64,000 bases of DNA from contig NZ_PVTY01000001.1 of assembly GCF_003003175.1 (NCBI RefSeq), forward strand, positions 186,001 through 250,000. Reading direction: 5' to 3'. Source of the DNA: Nesterenkonia sandarakina. Lineage in GTDB: Bacteria; Actinomycetota; Actinomycetes; Actinomycetales; Micrococcaceae. Within the stretch, counting starts at the first letter, position 1, and each line of letters opens with the position of its first letter. The notes beneath the pieces were generated by a model. That model was not told the DNA's origin and did not search any database. It saw only the letters and a list, made by a program, of their open reading frames with translations. Position numbers and translations under genes: made by a program. Positions 25,239 through 34,936 of the stretch are shown piece after piece.

Positions 25239-27428
25239 TCACTGGGAGTTCCCGGCCAGGCTGCCGGACAGCGCCGGCTCCATCCGGTCGGTGAGCTCGG
25301 CCGTCGTGGAGCGCACGAACGTCCGGGCGAGGTGGCTGTTGTCCGAGTAGGTGATGGCACCGCCGAGCACGGCGTAGCAGGTATCCTCGCGGCACACCAG
25401 ATCCTCGGTGGGCACGAAGTGGTAGTCCTCCGCATCTGCGAAGACCTCAGCGGAACGGGTGAGCCAGCGGTCCCCCACCCGCGTGTCCTCGAGCGTCTCA
25501 TTGCAGGCAGAGAGGTCATCCTCGTTGAGCGCCACGCACTCCGGCAGGGTCTCCTCCTGCTCGTCGTTGCTCATCCGGGGGACCTCGCCGAAGACCACGA
25601 CGTCCTTGTCCGCCTCGAGCCAGCGCTGGATCGGCTCGTACATCGCCAGGGCCGAATCGTCGAGGTCGTATTCCTCGGCGTCCAGGCCGAGGTCGCGGCT
25701 GGGCCCACCGAACTCGAAGTGCCGCTGGCTGGCCGCAATAACCACCGTGTCGACGCTCTCATCCTCAGAGAGCTGATCGATGATCTCGGCATTGGCCTTG
25801 AGACACTCGCTGGAGTCGTCCCCCACCTCTCCGCCTCGCGGCGTGCAGGCTGAACGCGTGAGCACCAACAGCTGCTTCTCCTGCTCCTGGGCGATCTCGT
25901 CGAGAGCCGGGAGCCACATCGTGGCGTGGGAGTCGCCGAAGACCGCGATCGTGCCGTCGGCCTCAGACTCCTGCGCCCCGAGCCAGCACTCCTGCACGCC
26001 GGGGGCGTCCTCCTCGGCCTGGCAGCCGGGGAACGCCTCTTCCTGGTACTGCTCGGTCACCACCGCGGGCGACGGAAACAGCCCGAGCTCCCCTTCGAAC
26101 GGGGCGCCGCACTCCTCGGGGTTCGCCAGCGCCTGGTAGCCATAGCACGGGTGGTCTTCGGTCAGTGTGGAGTCGGCGGCGCCGGACTGCATGGTGGAGA
26201 CCGCAGCGATCCCGGAGACGATGACCAGCACCATTCCGGCACCGGCGGCGACCATTGTCCGCCAGGTGGGCAGCAGGATCTTCGCGCGACGTATCGGGGT
26301 CTCGAAGAATCGGGTGCTGAGCGCCGAGAGGCCGATGATGCCCAGGATCAGCAGGACCTTCACGTACCAGAATCTTGCGGCGTCGCTGATGTAGGGCGAG
26401 AAGATCACCACCGGCCAGTGCCAGAGGTAGATCGCGTAGGACCAGTCACCGATGGCCGTGGCGGGTCGCAGCGAGAGCCACCAGTGGACTCCCGTCCCGG
26501 GTTCGCGGCCCCCACAGGCCAGCACCAGGACGGTGCCCAGGGTCGGCACCAGCGCGGTCCATCCGGGGAACGGGGTGGCATCGGTGTAGAAGACGGCCGC
26601 GGCGGCGATCATCAGGAACCCCGTCCAGCCCAGGAGATTGCCCCACCGGCCGCTGAACTGCCGGGATCCCAGCACCAGTGCCGCGATCGCCCCCAGGGTG
26701 AACTCCCAGATCCGTGTCGGGGTCACGAAGTAGGCCTGCGCGGGTGCGGCGGCGGTGTAGTAGATGGAGAACGCGAGTGAGGACGCCCCGAGCAGCCCCA
26801 CCACCCACAGGAAGGCAGCCCGGATCTGGCGGCGCTCGAGAGCGGGGGCGCCGGAGCGGCGCTGCCGGAACGCCAGGACCATCAGCGTCAGCGCCAGCAG
26901 GACCGGCCACAGGATATAGAACTGCTCCTCGACCGAGAGCGTCCAGAAATGCTGGACGGCTGTGGCCCGCTCGTCCGCCTTGGAGTACTCCACGGCGTCG
27001 GCCGCCAGGATCCAGTTCTGCACGTAGAGCGTGGAGGCGATGATCTGGCGCAGCGTGGCCTGCCACGCGGTGCTCGGGAGGATCAGCACGGCGGAGATCG
27101 CGGTCAGCAGCAGCACCAACAGGCTCAGCGGGAGCAGCCGACGGATGCGGCGGGCCCAGAACTGCCCCAGCCGCACTCCCCCGGTCTTCACCGCCTCCTT
27201 GAACAGATGCGCGGTGATCAGGTAGCCCGAGATCACGAAGAACACATCGACGCCGACATATCCACCCGTGAGGCGGTCGGGCCAGAAGTGATAGAGTAGC
27301 ACGACCAGCACCGCCAGCGCACGCAGCCCCTGGATCTCGGGCTGGAAGCGGGTCGGGGCTCCGCCAGCGGCCGGATAGGGCCGTCCTGAGGCCGTCGCCT
27401 CCGCCGAAGAAGTCGAAGTCACGCTCAT
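25239..27428 (-). CDS. OafA-type membrane O-acyltransferase with SGNH domain (copy B)
   Basis: A 729-residue paralogue of the enzyme at 21601, close to it over its whole length. The membrane domain has LLYHFWPDRLTGG and GVDVFFVISGYLI; the SGNH domain has FGDSHATMWLPALDEI and DNSHLARTF. ATG 27428 has GGAAGG five bases upstream, a good start. Near-identical DNA stretches with copy A imply a recent duplication or gene conversion. The region between the membrane and SGNH domains and the tail differ most, which could change the acyl acceptor. It ends four bases from the wecC stop, tail to tail. Confidence 0.88.
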   Translation of the reverse strand: MSVTSTSSAEATASGRPYPAAGGAPTRFQPEIQGLRALAVLVVLLYHFWPDRLTGGYVGVDVFFVISGYLITAHLFKEAVKTGGVRLGQFWARRIRRLLPLSLLVLLLTAISAVLILPSTAWQATLRQIIASTLYVQNWILAADAVEYSKADERATAVQHFWTLSVEEQFYILWPVLLALTLMVLAFRQRRSGAPALERRQIRAAFLWVVGLLGASSLAFSIYYTAAAPAQAYFVTPTRIWEFTLGAIAALVLGSRQFSGRWGNLLGWTGFLMIAAAAVFYTDATPFPGWTALVPTLGTVLVLACGGREPGTGVHWWLSLRPATAIGDWSYAIYLWHWPVVIFSPYISDAARFWYVKVLLILGIIGLSALSTRFFETPIRRAKILLPTWRTMVAAGAGMVLVIVSGIAAVSTMQSGAADSTLTEDHPCYGYQALANPEECGAPFEGELGLFPSPAVVTEQYQEEAFPGCQAEEDAPGVQECWLGAQESEADGTIAVFGDSHATMWLPALDEIAQEQEKQLLVLTRSACTPRGGEVGDDSSECLKANAEIIDQLSEDESVDTVVIAASQRHFEFGGPSRDLGLDAEEYDLDDSALAMYEPIQRWLEADKDVVVFGEVPRMSNDEQEETLPECVALNEDDLSACNETLEDTRVGDRWLTRSAEVFADAEDYHFVPTEDLVCREDTCYAVLGGAITYSDNSHLARTFVRSTTAELTDRMEPALSGSLAGNSQ
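26400..26447. repeat. 48-bp perfect direct repeat, copy 2
   Basis: Identical to 22750-22797 in the same orientation. It lies in the coding sequence of acyltransferase copy B. Recombination between the two copies would delete wecC and fuse the two acyltransferases. Confidence 0.9.
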
Positions 27429-27624
27429 ATGAGCCTTCCGCCTTGTCTGATCATCGCCGCCGGGGCGCCGCTGGGTTCACGTCCATCGAGGATCGGTCTG
27501 CAACCTGGATGGTCGCCGAAGAGTCCGATGCCGCACCTTACTCCAGCGTCCTGGTGGTTCGCGGGAGGCGGGAATCCTCGTGGCCCTGGCCTCCGGCTCG
27601 GCAGGTCTGTGACAGACTGGGCCC

Positions 27625-28824
27625 GTGGATTTTGACGTACTTATTCTGTTCATCGTTCTTGCTGTGACTCTGCTCGGCACCCTGGGATTCTTCCTGGTGC
27701 AGGGTGGCAAGCTGCTGCCCAAGGACAAGCGTGAGCAATACCTGACCCAGCGCGACCCGGATGACCTCCCCTCCGGCGGCGTGGACACCCTCGAGGCCCC
27801 CACCGAGGACCGCCCGGGGACCGCTGAGCCGACCCTCGGCGACGGCGTCGACCTGGTCGAGGAGCCGACGGTCCTTGAGCCGACCGTCGAGACACCGGAG
27901 CCGGTGGCGGGCCGGCTGGCGCGGCTTCGCGCCCGGCTGATCAAGTCGAACAACATCTTCGGCAAGTCACTGCTCGCCCTGCTCTCCCGAGACGAGATCG
28001 ACGAGGACGTCTGGGAAGAGATCGAAGAGGTCCTGCTGATGGCAGACCTCGGCACCGACCCCACCATGGAGCTCGTCGACCGGCTCCGCGAACGCGTCAA
28101 GGTCGAAGGAACCAAGGACCCCGCCGTGGTCAAGGCGATGCTCACCGAAGAGCTCACCGCCCTGGTCGATCCCACCCTGGACCGTCGCCTGACCGTCACG
28201 GCCGAGGGCCGCCCGGCCGTCGTCATGGTCGTCGGGGTCAACGGCGTCGGCAAGACCACCACCGTGGGCAAGCTGGCCCGGATGCTGGTCGCCGAGGACA
28301 AGGACGTCCTGCTCGGTGCGGCCGACACCTTCCGGGCCGCCGCTGCAGAGCAGCTGAGCACCTGGGGCCACCGGGTCGGAGTCCCGACCGTGAAGTCCGA
28401 CGTCGAAGGCGCAGACCCGGCCTCGGTGGCCTACGAAGCCGTGGACCGCGGCATCGAGCTCGAGGTCGATGTGGTCATGATCGACACCGCCGGCCGGCTG
28501 CAGAACAAGTCGAACCTGATGGACGAGCTCGGCAAGGTCAAGCGCGTCGTGGAGAAGAAGTCCGCCGTCGACGAGGTCCTGCTGGTCCTGGACGCGACCA
28601 CCGGACAGAACGGGCTGAACCAGGCCAAGGTCTTCGCCGAGGTCGTCAACGTCACCGGCATCGTGCTGACCAAGCTCGACGGCACCGCCCGCGGCGGCAT
28701 CGTGGTCGCGATCCAGCGCCAGCTGGGCGTCCCGGTGAAGCTCATCGGCCTCGGCGAGGGGCCCGACGATCTCGCGCCCTTCGACGCCGCCGAGTTCGTC
28801 GCCGCGCTGCTCGAAGACCGCTGA
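27625..28824 (+). CDS. ftsY: Signal recognition particle receptor FtsY
   Basis: FtsY docks SRP-ribosome complexes at the membrane. The 399-residue protein opens with a true membrane helix (about 4-26, VLILFIVLAVTLLGTLGFFL), as in many actinobacteria, then an acidic Pro/Glu/Thr-rich region (40-95), an N domain, and a G domain with P-loop GVNGVGKTTT at 204-213, DTAGRL and TKLDGTARGG. The start is GTG 27625. The 196 bases upstream, shared with acyltransferase copy B, show no clear promoter. It is convergent with the FadR-type regulator. Confidence 0.95.
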   Translation: MDFDVLILFIVLAVTLLGTLGFFLVQGGKLLPKDKREQYLTQRDPDDLPSGGVDTLEAPTEDRPGTAEPTLGDGVDLVEEPTVLEPTVETPEPVAGRLARLRARLIKSNNIFGKSLLALLSRDEIDEDVWEEIEEVLLMADLGTDPTMELVDRLRERVKVEGTKDPAVVKAMLTEELTALVDPTLDRRLTVTAEGRPAVVMVVGVNGVGKTTTVGKLARMLVAEDKDVLLGAADTFRAAAAEQLSTWGHRVGVPTVKSDVEGADPASVAYEAVDRGIELEVDVVMIDTAGRLQNKSNLMDELGKVKRVVEKKSAVDEVLLVLDATTGQNGLNQAKVFAEVVNVTGIVLTKLDGTARGGIVVAIQRQLGVPVKLIGLGEGPDDLAPFDAAEFVAALLEDR

Positions 28825-28829
28825 GCCGG

Positions 28830-28856
28830 GCTCGGCCTCCCGCAAGGAGACCGAGC
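28830..28856. terminator. Hairpin between ftsY and the regulator gene
   Basis: GCTCGGCCTCC at 28830-28840 pairs with GGAGACCGAGC at 28846-28856 with one mismatch and a five-base loop. It lies between two convergent genes and could stop transcription from both sides. No T tract follows. Confidence 0.45.
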
Positions 28857-28881
28857 AGCTCTGTCCACCCCCAAGGGCGGC

Positions 28882-29598
28882 CTACGTCAGGAAGCCGCGC
28901 AGCAACGAGGCCGTGCCCTGAAGATGATCGATCATGAGTGACTTCGCGCGGGCCCCGTCTCCGTCGAGGATCGCCTCGGTGATCGCGAGGTGCTGTTCGT
29001 TGGAATGCTCGAGATTCGCCGGCAGCAGCGGGATCTCGTCCAGGAGCGCGCTCACCCTCGCCCGGGTGTCGGTCACCGCTGTGATCAGCGACTGTGACCC
29101 GCTCAGCTCCGCGATCGCGATATGGAACCGAGAGTCCCGGGCCCGATAGCTGCCCCGATCGGCGCTCTCCAGGTCTGCCAGACAGGCCAACAGGTGCTCC
29201 CGCGCCGAGGTGCTCAGCTGCGCCTGGGCGGCAAGCTCGGCCGCCGCGGGCTCGAGCACCTCCCGGAACACCAGCACGTCCTGGCGCTGGGCCGGCTCCA
29301 GCGGCACGCTCCCCTGCCGCCCGGCATCGCGGGCCTCCAGCACGTAGGTCCCGCCATGGCGTCCTCGCCGGATGTCAAGAAAGCCGGCCTGCTGCAGCTC
29401 CGCGAGCGCCTCCCGCAGCGTCGCGCGGGAGACCCCGAGATGCTCGGCCAGTTCACGCTCAGCGGGCAGCTTCTGCCCCGGAGGGAAGAGCCCGACCCGG
29501 ATCGCCTGCAGCAGATGCTCGATCGTCTCTTCGAACGTGTTGCCCGAACGCACCGGACGCAGCACCGCATAAGGGTCGCCGTACTCTGCCGCCGTCAT
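28882..29598 (-). CDS. GntR-family regulator, FadR/FCD type
   Basis: A 238-residue DNA-binding regulator. The N-terminal winged helix (about 22-90) has LPAERELAEHLGVSRATLREAL, typical of the GntR family. The C-terminal FCD domain (about 105-225) keeps the metal/ligand-site residues in RDSRFHIAIAE, EQHLAITEAI and IDHLQG. GGAGG six bases before the ATG at 29598 fixes the start; the frame extends to 29649 without support. It is divergent from the permease-ligase cluster and probably controls it through the palindrome at 29769-29788. By analogy with FCD regulators it would bind a small organic acid or a pathway intermediate. Confidence 0.9.
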   Translation of the reverse strand: MTAAEYGDPYAVLRPVRSGNTFEETIEHLLQAIRVGLFPPGQKLPAERELAEHLGVSRATLREALAELQQAGFLDIRRGRHGGTYVLEARDAGRQGSVPLEPAQRQDVLVFREVLEPAAAELAAQAQLSTSAREHLLACLADLESADRGSYRARDSRFHIAIAELSGSQSLITAVTDTRARVSALLDEIPLLPANLEHSNEQHLAITEAILDGDGARAKSLMIDHLQGTASLLRGFLT

Positions 29599-29726
29599 CT
29601 TCTGCCTCCGTTCCGACTCGCGCCCTGGTTCACCGCCCAGGACTGACATCCCCGCCCGCCTCGGCCCCAGCCTACGGGCTGCCCCGCTCCAGACCCCCCG
29701 GTCAACGCGCTGCGGTCGACAACCTC

Positions 29727-29755
29727 TTGACGGTCCTGGGTCCAGCTGTCAGGCT
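29727..29755 (+). promoter_or_regulatory. Candidate promoter of the permease-ligase cluster
   Basis: TTGACG at 29727-29732 is a near-consensus -35. At 17 bases the -10 is CAGGCT (29750-29755), a weak match. Transcription would start about 29762, just before the palindromic operator, so a bound repressor would block the start. Confidence 0.35.
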
Positions 29756-29768
29756 TCCGCACAACACC

Positions 29769-29788
29769 ATGGACTGAAAACAGTCCAT
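29769..29788. promoter_or_regulatory. Palindromic operator upstream of the permease gene
   Basis: ATGGACTG at 29769-29776 and its exact inverse CAGTCCAT at 29781-29788 are separated by AAAA. Outer arms AACACC (29763-29768) and GGTGTT (29793-29798) extend the symmetry. A third half-site TGGACTG lies at 29823-29829, 53 bases after the first and just before the start codon. The divergent FadR-type gene is the obvious candidate regulator. Confidence 0.6.
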
Positions 29789-29831
29789 TGGAGGTGTTCT
29801 AGCCGGTTCAAATCCACAGGGGTGGACTGCC

Positions 29832-31266
29832 ATGCCGCACAACAAGACCACAGCATCGGCCGCTGATTCCAGCTACCACGAACATCGTCGGCTCAAGGCC
29901 GGGGCCGCAGGCTGGATCCTGCTGGCCGGTCTGGGCGTCTCCTACGTCATCTCCGGCGACTTCGCCGGATGGAACATCGGTCTGGCCGAGGGCGGGTGGG
30001 GCGGTCTGCTGATCGCGTTCATCCTCATGGGCCTGATGTACACCTGCATGGTCTTCGGCCTCGCCGAGATGTCCTCCTCGCTGCCCACCGCCGGGGGCGG
30101 GCTATGGCTTCGCCCGGCGCGCACTGGGACCCCTCGGCGGGTTCGCCACCGGGGTCGCGGTGCTCATCGAGTACGCAGTGGCCCCCGCCGCGATCGCCAC
30201 CTTCATCGGCGGCTACATCGAGGCGCTGGGCCTGTTCGGCATGACCAACTCCTGGCCGGTCTATCTGGTGACCTATGCGGTGTTCGTCGGCATCCACCTC
30301 TATGGGGTCGGTGAGGCGCTTCGGCTGATGTTCGGCATCACGGTGGTCGCGCTGCTCGCGCTCGTGGTCACGGTCTTCGCGCTGATCCCGCACTTCGACG
30401 TCGCCAACCTCTTCGACATCGTGCCGGACGACGCCGTGGGCGCCAGCGCGTTCCTGCCCATGGGCTACGCCGGGGCGATGGCCGCGCTCGTGTACGGCAT
30501 CTGGTTCTTCCTCGCGATCGAAGGCGTGCCGCTGGCCGCCGAAGAGACCACCGATCCGGCACGCGACATGCCGCGCGGAATCATCGTGGGCATGCTGATC
30601 CTGCTCGTCACCGGAGCACTCATGCTGGTCCTGGTCCCCGGGGCGGCCGGCTCTGAGGCGATGAGCACCTCCGACAACCCGCTGCCCGAGGCGATCCGCG
30701 CCGTCGACGGCTCCGGCAGCGTCGTGGCGAGCATCGTGAACTACGCCGGGCTCGCCGGACTGATCGCGAGCTTCTTCTCCATCATCTACGCCTATTCACG
30801 CCAGCTCTTCGCGCTCTCCCGCGCCGGGTATCTGCCGCGCTGGCTCTCGCTGACCGGTGGACGCCGGACCCCCTGGGTGGCGCTGATCGTGCCCGGCACC
30901 ATCGGCTTCGTGCTCGCGGCGGCCACCGGCGACGGCGGACTCCTGATCAACATCGCAGTGTTCGGCGCCACCGTGTCCTATGTGCTGCTGAACCTCTCAC
31001 ACATCGTGCTCCGGATCCGCGAACCCGATCTGCCGCGCGCCTATCGCACCCCCGGCGGAGTGGTCACCACCGGCATCGCCCTGGTGCTGGCAGTGGTCGC
31101 GGTGATCGCGACCTTCCTGGTCGATGTGCTCGCGGCCTCGATCACCGCCGGGGTGTTCCTGCTCTTCCTGGCCTACTTCTGGTTCTACAGCCGACATCAC
31201 CTCGTCGCCAACGCCCCCGAGGAGGAGTTCGCGATGCTCGACGACGCCGACACCACCCTGCACTGA
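29832..31266 (+). pseudogene. APC-family permease, ethanolamine-type, with a one-base frameshift
   Basis: The product would be an amino-acid/polyamine/organocation permease of about 477 residues, closest in feel to ethanolamine permeases (VISGDFAGWNIGLAEGGWGG in helix 1). The first 90 codons (29832-30101) read in one frame through SSLPTAGGG, then the frame breaks. Removing one G from the GGG at 30099-30101 gives PTAGGGYGFARRALGPLGGF and joins the second frame, which is open to 31266 with the rest of the membrane helices intact. No other stop interrupts it. It may be a recent inactivating insertion or a sequencing error in a G run. AGGGG precedes the ATG. It heads the ligase cluster. Confidence 0.8.
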
Positions 31267-31351
31267 ACCCGCCCCCAAGGCGCCGCGCGGCTCCCCGCCC
31301 CGCGCGGCGCAGAACCTCCGCCCCACCCCTGTTACCCAAGGATCGGATCCC

Positions 31352-32734
31352 GTGACGACATCATCTGCACACCCCCGCAACGATCGTATGCTCACCGTGC
31401 CCGAGCTGCGCCAGGAGATCACCGAGGGACGCATAGACACCGTGGTCCTCGCCTTCACCGATATGCAGGGTCGACTGCAGGGCAAGCTCTGCCATGCGCA
31501 GTTCTTCCTGGACTCGATGCTCGAGGAGGGCGCCGAGGGGTGCAACTACCTGCTCGCGGTGGACACCGAGATGAACACTCCCGGCGGCTACGCGATCAGC
31601 AGCTGGGAGGCCGGCTATGGGGACATGAGCTTCGCCATGGACCTGGACACGATCCGGCTGATGCCGCACAACCCCGGACAGGTGATGATCCAGTGCGACC
31701 TCACCGCCCATGACGGTCAGCTGATCCCGATGTCGCCGCGGGCCATGCTGACCCGGCAGCTCGAGCGCGCCCGAGAGATGGGGTATCGGATGCTCACCGG
31801 GACCGAGCTCGAGTTCTGCGTCTACAACACCAGCTACGAGGATGCCTGGGACTCCAACTATCAGAGCCTGGTCCCGGCGAACCGGTACAACGTGGACTAC
31901 AACATCCTGGGATCCCAGCGCGTCGAACCGCTGCTGCGCGAGATCCGCAACGCGATGTACACCGCCGGGATGACCGTGGAGAGCGCCAAGGGCGAATGCA
32001 ACTTCGGCCAGCATGAGATCGCGTTCCGCTTCGATGAGGGGCTGGTCACCGCCGACAACCATGTGGTCTACAAGCTGGCCTCGAAGCAGATCGCCCAGCA
32101 GCAGGGCAAGTCCATCACCTTCATGGCCAAGCCCAATGAGCGTGAAGGCAGCTCGTGTCACATCCACATGTCCCTGCGCGGGCTCGACGGCGAGCTGAGC
32201 TTCTGGGACGAGGAGAAGAACGCCCGCAGCGCCACCTATGACTTCTTCATCGCCGGGGTGCTCAAGGGCATGCGGGAGCTCTCGATCTTCTACGCGCCGA
32301 ACATCAACTCCTATAAGCGCTTCGCGAAGGGCAGCTTCGCGCCGACCGCCGTGGCCTGGGGCATCGACAACCGCTCCTGCGCGGTGCGCCTGGTCGGCAG
32401 CGGTCAGTCCGCCCGGATGGAGAACCGGCTTCCCGGAGGCGACGTGAACCCCTACCTCGCGCTCTCGGCCATGCTCGCCTCGGGTCTCTACGGCATCGAG
32501 CATCAGCTGGAGCTGGAACCCATGATGGAGGGCAACGCCTACGAGTCCGACGCCCAGGTCGTGCCCAAGGCCATGCGCGAGGCCCGCGACCTGCTCGAGG
32601 GCTCGGCACTGGCCCGTGAGGTGTTCGGCGAGGAGGTCGTGGAGCACTACGTCCACTACGCCGATGTGGAGCTGGAGGCCTTCGAGTCTGCCGTCACCGA
32701 CTGGGAGCTGCACCGTGGGTTTGAGCGGCTCTGA
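31352..32734 (+). CDS. Glutamine-synthetase-like gamma-glutamyl-amine ligase
   Basis: This 460-residue member of the glutamine synthetase family joins glutamate to an amine with ATP. Active-site segments are visible: GTELEFCVYN, GECNFGQHEIAFRF, SSCHIHMSL, NRSCAVRL and ENRLPGGDVNPYLAL. It differs from the housekeeping GlnA in its N-terminus (VVLAFTDMQGRLQGK) and by its catabolic neighbours, so a gamma-glutamylamine ligase such as Streptomyces GlnA4 (ethanolamine) or PuuA/GlnA3 (polyamines) is more likely. GTG 31352 has AAGGA nine bases upstream. It overlaps the next gene by 20 bases. With an ethanolamine-type permease ahead, ethanolamine is the best substrate guess. Confidence 0.85.
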   Translation: MTTSSAHPRNDRMLTVPELRQEITEGRIDTVVLAFTDMQGRLQGKLCHAQFFLDSMLEEGAEGCNYLLAVDTEMNTPGGYAISSWEAGYGDMSFAMDLDTIRLMPHNPGQVMIQCDLTAHDGQLIPMSPRAMLTRQLERAREMGYRMLTGTELEFCVYNTSYEDAWDSNYQSLVPANRYNVDYNILGSQRVEPLLREIRNAMYTAGMTVESAKGECNFGQHEIAFRFDEGLVTADNHVVYKLASKQIAQQQGKSITFMAKPNEREGSSCHIHMSLRGLDGELSFWDEEKNARSATYDFFIAGVLKGMRELSIFYAPNINSYKRFAKGSFAPTAVAWGIDNRSCAVRLVGSGQSARMENRLPGGDVNPYLALSAMLASGLYGIEHQLELEPMMEGNAYESDAQVVPKAMREARDLLEGSALAREVFGEEVVEHYVHYADVELEAFESAVTDWELHRGFERL

Positions 32735-33533
32735 GAATTCGGGGACGAGCCTGAGCCGCCGTCCCCGCATCGCACTGACCACCTATTACCAGGAAGGGTC
32801 GTGGGGAGACTGGAGCTCGGTGGCCGCGATCGTGCCGGGCGCCTACGTGGAGGGCATCGCGGCGGCCGGGGGCACCCCGCTGCTGCTGCCCCCGGTGGGA
32901 ACCGATCCCTCGGTGCTGGAGCTCGTCGACGGGCTGATCGTGATCGGCGGGGTCGACGTGGATCCGCGCTTCTACGGCGCCGACCGGCACGAACTGACCT
33001 CCTCCCAGCCGAGCCGGGACTTACACGACATCGCGCTGACCCGCGCGGCCCTGGAGATGGGTGTGCCGCTGTTTGCGATCTGCCGGGGCGCCCAGATCCT
33101 GAATGTTGCGCTGGGCGGCACCCTCATCCAGCACCTTCCCGACGTCAACCCGAACGCCGGGCAGTACCAGCCCGGCCCGGGTCGCTATGGAAAGGTCCAG
33201 TTCAGCACCGTACCCGGCAGCCGCTGCGCCAGTCTGCTCGGTGAGAGCGCGGAGTCCCCCTGTTATCACCACCAGGCATTGGATGAGGTCGCCGAAGGCC
33301 TCATCGTCACCGCCCGTGCCGCGGACGGCACCATCGAGGCGGTGGAGACCACCACCGGCGCCTGGACCCTGGGAGTCCAGTTCCACCCCGAGGAGAACCG
33401 CAAGGACGCGCGGCTCTTCGAGGGATTCATCGACGTCGCCCGGCGATTCGCCGCGGAACGAGACCACCACGACGACCACCGGGGCGCCGAGCGGCAGCCC
33501 CAGCACGACCGAGAGGACGCACTGCACCCATGA
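32715..33533 (+). CDS. PuuD-like gamma-glutamyl amide hydrolase (class I amidotransferase)
   Basis: A 272-residue peptidase-C26/glutamine-amidotransferase-fold hydrolase. PuuD cleaves gamma-glutamyl-GABA to glutamate and GABA; here it would release glutamate from the oxidised gamma-glutamyl intermediate. The nucleophile lies in [16 protein letters not shown] and the His-Glu pair in GVQFHPEEN. The N-terminal RIALTTYYQ and [22 protein letters not shown] match the family. GTG 32715 has GGGAG seven bases upstream and lies inside the 3' end of the ligase gene. A His/Asp-rich tail of about 25 residues follows the conserved fold. The stop overlaps the aldehyde dehydrogenase start (ATGA). Confidence 0.88.
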   Translation: MGLSGSENSGTSLSRRPRIALTTYYQEGSWGDWSSVAAIVPGAYVEGIAAAGGTPLLLPPVGTDPSVLELVDGLIVIGGVDVDPRFYGADRHELTSSQPSRDLHDIALTRAALEMGVPLFAICRGAQILNVALGGTLIQHLPDVNPNAGQYQPGPGRYGKVQFSTVPGSRCASLLGESAESPCYHHQALDEVAEGLIVTARAADGTIEAVETTTGAWTLGVQFHPEENRKDARLFEGFIDVARRFAAERDHHDDHRGAERQPQHDREDALHP

Positions 33534-34888
33534 CCGTGACCGAGATCCTGGACCCCGCCACCGAGGAGATCATCGAGACCATCGAGCTGGCCTCGCTTCA
33601 GGAGACCGACGCCGCCATCGCCCGGGCCCAGCGTGCGTTCTCGACCTGGCGCACCGTGGACCCCGCGGATCGCGCCCGGCTGCTGCGACGCTTCGCCGAG
33701 GCGGTGGATGCGGACCTGGAGCATCTCGCCGCCCTGGAGGTGCGCAACGCCGGGCACACGATCGGCAATGCCCGCTGGGAGGCCGGCAATGTCCGGGACG
33801 TGCTCAACTATTACTCCGGGACCCCGGAGCGGCTCTCCGGTCGGCAGATCCCCGCCCCGGGAGGGGCGAATCTGACCTTCCACGAGCCGCTGGGAGTGAT
33901 CGGGGTGATCGTGCCCTGGAACTTCCCGATGCCGATCGCCGGATGGGGCTTCGCTCCGGCCCTGGCGGCGGGGAACACCGTGGTGCTCAAGCCGGCGGAG
34001 ATCACCCCGCTCACCGCCATCCGGCTGGGCGAGCTGGCACTGCAGGCGGGCCTGCCCGAAGGGGTGTTCACCGTGCTCCCCGGCAAGGGCTCGGTGGTCG
34101 GCGAGCGCTTCGTGACCCACCCGGGGGTGCGCAAGATCGTCTTCACCGGCTCCACCGCCGTGGGGAAGCGCATCATGGCCGGCTGCGCGGACCAGATCAA
34201 GCGGCTCACCCTGGAACTGGGCGGAAAGAACTCCAACATCATCTTCGCCGACGCCGACCTGGAGCAGGCGGCCGCCTCCACCCCCGGAGGTGCCTTCGAC
34301 AACGCTGGCCAGGACTGCTGCGCCCGATCCAGGGTGCTCGTGCAGCGCTCGGTCCTGGACCGTTATCTGGAGCTGCTGGAACCTGCGGTGCGCGACTTCC
34401 ACTGCGGGGACCCGCGCCTGGAGCAGACCGACATGGGCCCGCTGGTCTCCGCCACGCACCGGGACTCGGTCGCCGCCTACCTCGACGACGACGCACCGAT
34501 CGCTTTTCAGGGATCCGCGCCCAGCGGGCCGGGGTTCTGGTTCCCGGCGACCGTGCTCACCCCGTCGCCTGATTCTCGGGCCTTCCACGAGGAGATCTTC
34601 GGACCGATCATCGCCGTGGTCCCCTTCGAGGACGAGGCCGACGCGATCCGTTTGGCCAATGACACTGACTACGGGCTGTCCGGCTCCATCTGGACCCGTG
34701 ACGTGGGTCGCGCGCTGCGGGTCTCCCGAGGGGTCGACGCCGGGAACCTCTCGGTGAACACCCACGCCTCGGTGCGCTACTGGACCCCCTTCGGCGGGTT
34801 CAAACAGTCCGGCTTCGGCCGCGAGCTGGGCCCGGACGCGGCAGAGGCCTTCACCGAGACCAAGAACGTCTTCATCTCCAGCAGCTGA
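33530..34888 (+). CDS. NAD(P)-dependent aldehyde dehydrogenase
   Basis: A 452-residue ALDH-superfamily enzyme. Motifs in order: [20 protein letters not shown] (Asn of the oxyanion hole), [11 protein letters not shown] (cofactor), [11 protein letters not shown] with the general-base Glu, and the nucleophile in GQDCCARSR (two adjacent Cys). The C-terminal [14 protein letters not shown] is typical. It is somewhat shorter than the usual 480-500 residues, mainly at the N-terminus. By context it would oxidise a gamma-glutamyl aminoaldehyde to the acid, the PuuC step. ATG 33530 overlaps the hydrolase stop by four bases, so translation is coupled. Confidence 0.9.
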   Translation: MTVTEILDPATEEIIETIELASLQETDAAIARAQRAFSTWRTVDPADRARLLRRFAEAVDADLEHLAALEVRNAGHTIGNARWEAGNVRDVLNYYSGTPERLSGRQIPAPGGANLTFHEPLGVIGVIVPWNFPMPIAGWGFAPALAAGNTVVLKPAEITPLTAIRLGELALQAGLPEGVFTVLPGKGSVVGERFVTHPGVRKIVFTGSTAVGKRIMAGCADQIKRLTLELGGKNSNIIFADADLEQAAASTPGGAFDNAGQDCCARSRVLVQRSVLDRYLELLEPAVRDFHCGDPRLEQTDMGPLVSATHRDSVAAYLDDDAPIAFQGSAPSGPGFWFPATVLTPSPDSRAFHEEIFGPIIAVVPFEDEADAIRLANDTDYGLSGSIWTRDVGRALRVSRGVDAGNLSVNTHASVRYWTPFGGFKQSGFGRELGPDAAEAFTETKNVFISSS

Positions 34889-34936
34889 GAAGCCGTGCAG
34901 AACATCCCGACCGCCATCCCTCGATCAAGGAGCTCC

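Noticed and set aside
33103-34765. Long frames on both strands across the hydrolase and aldehyde dehydrogenase
   Set aside because: The ALDH and hydrolase frames carry all catalytic motifs; the others are low-complexity shadows.
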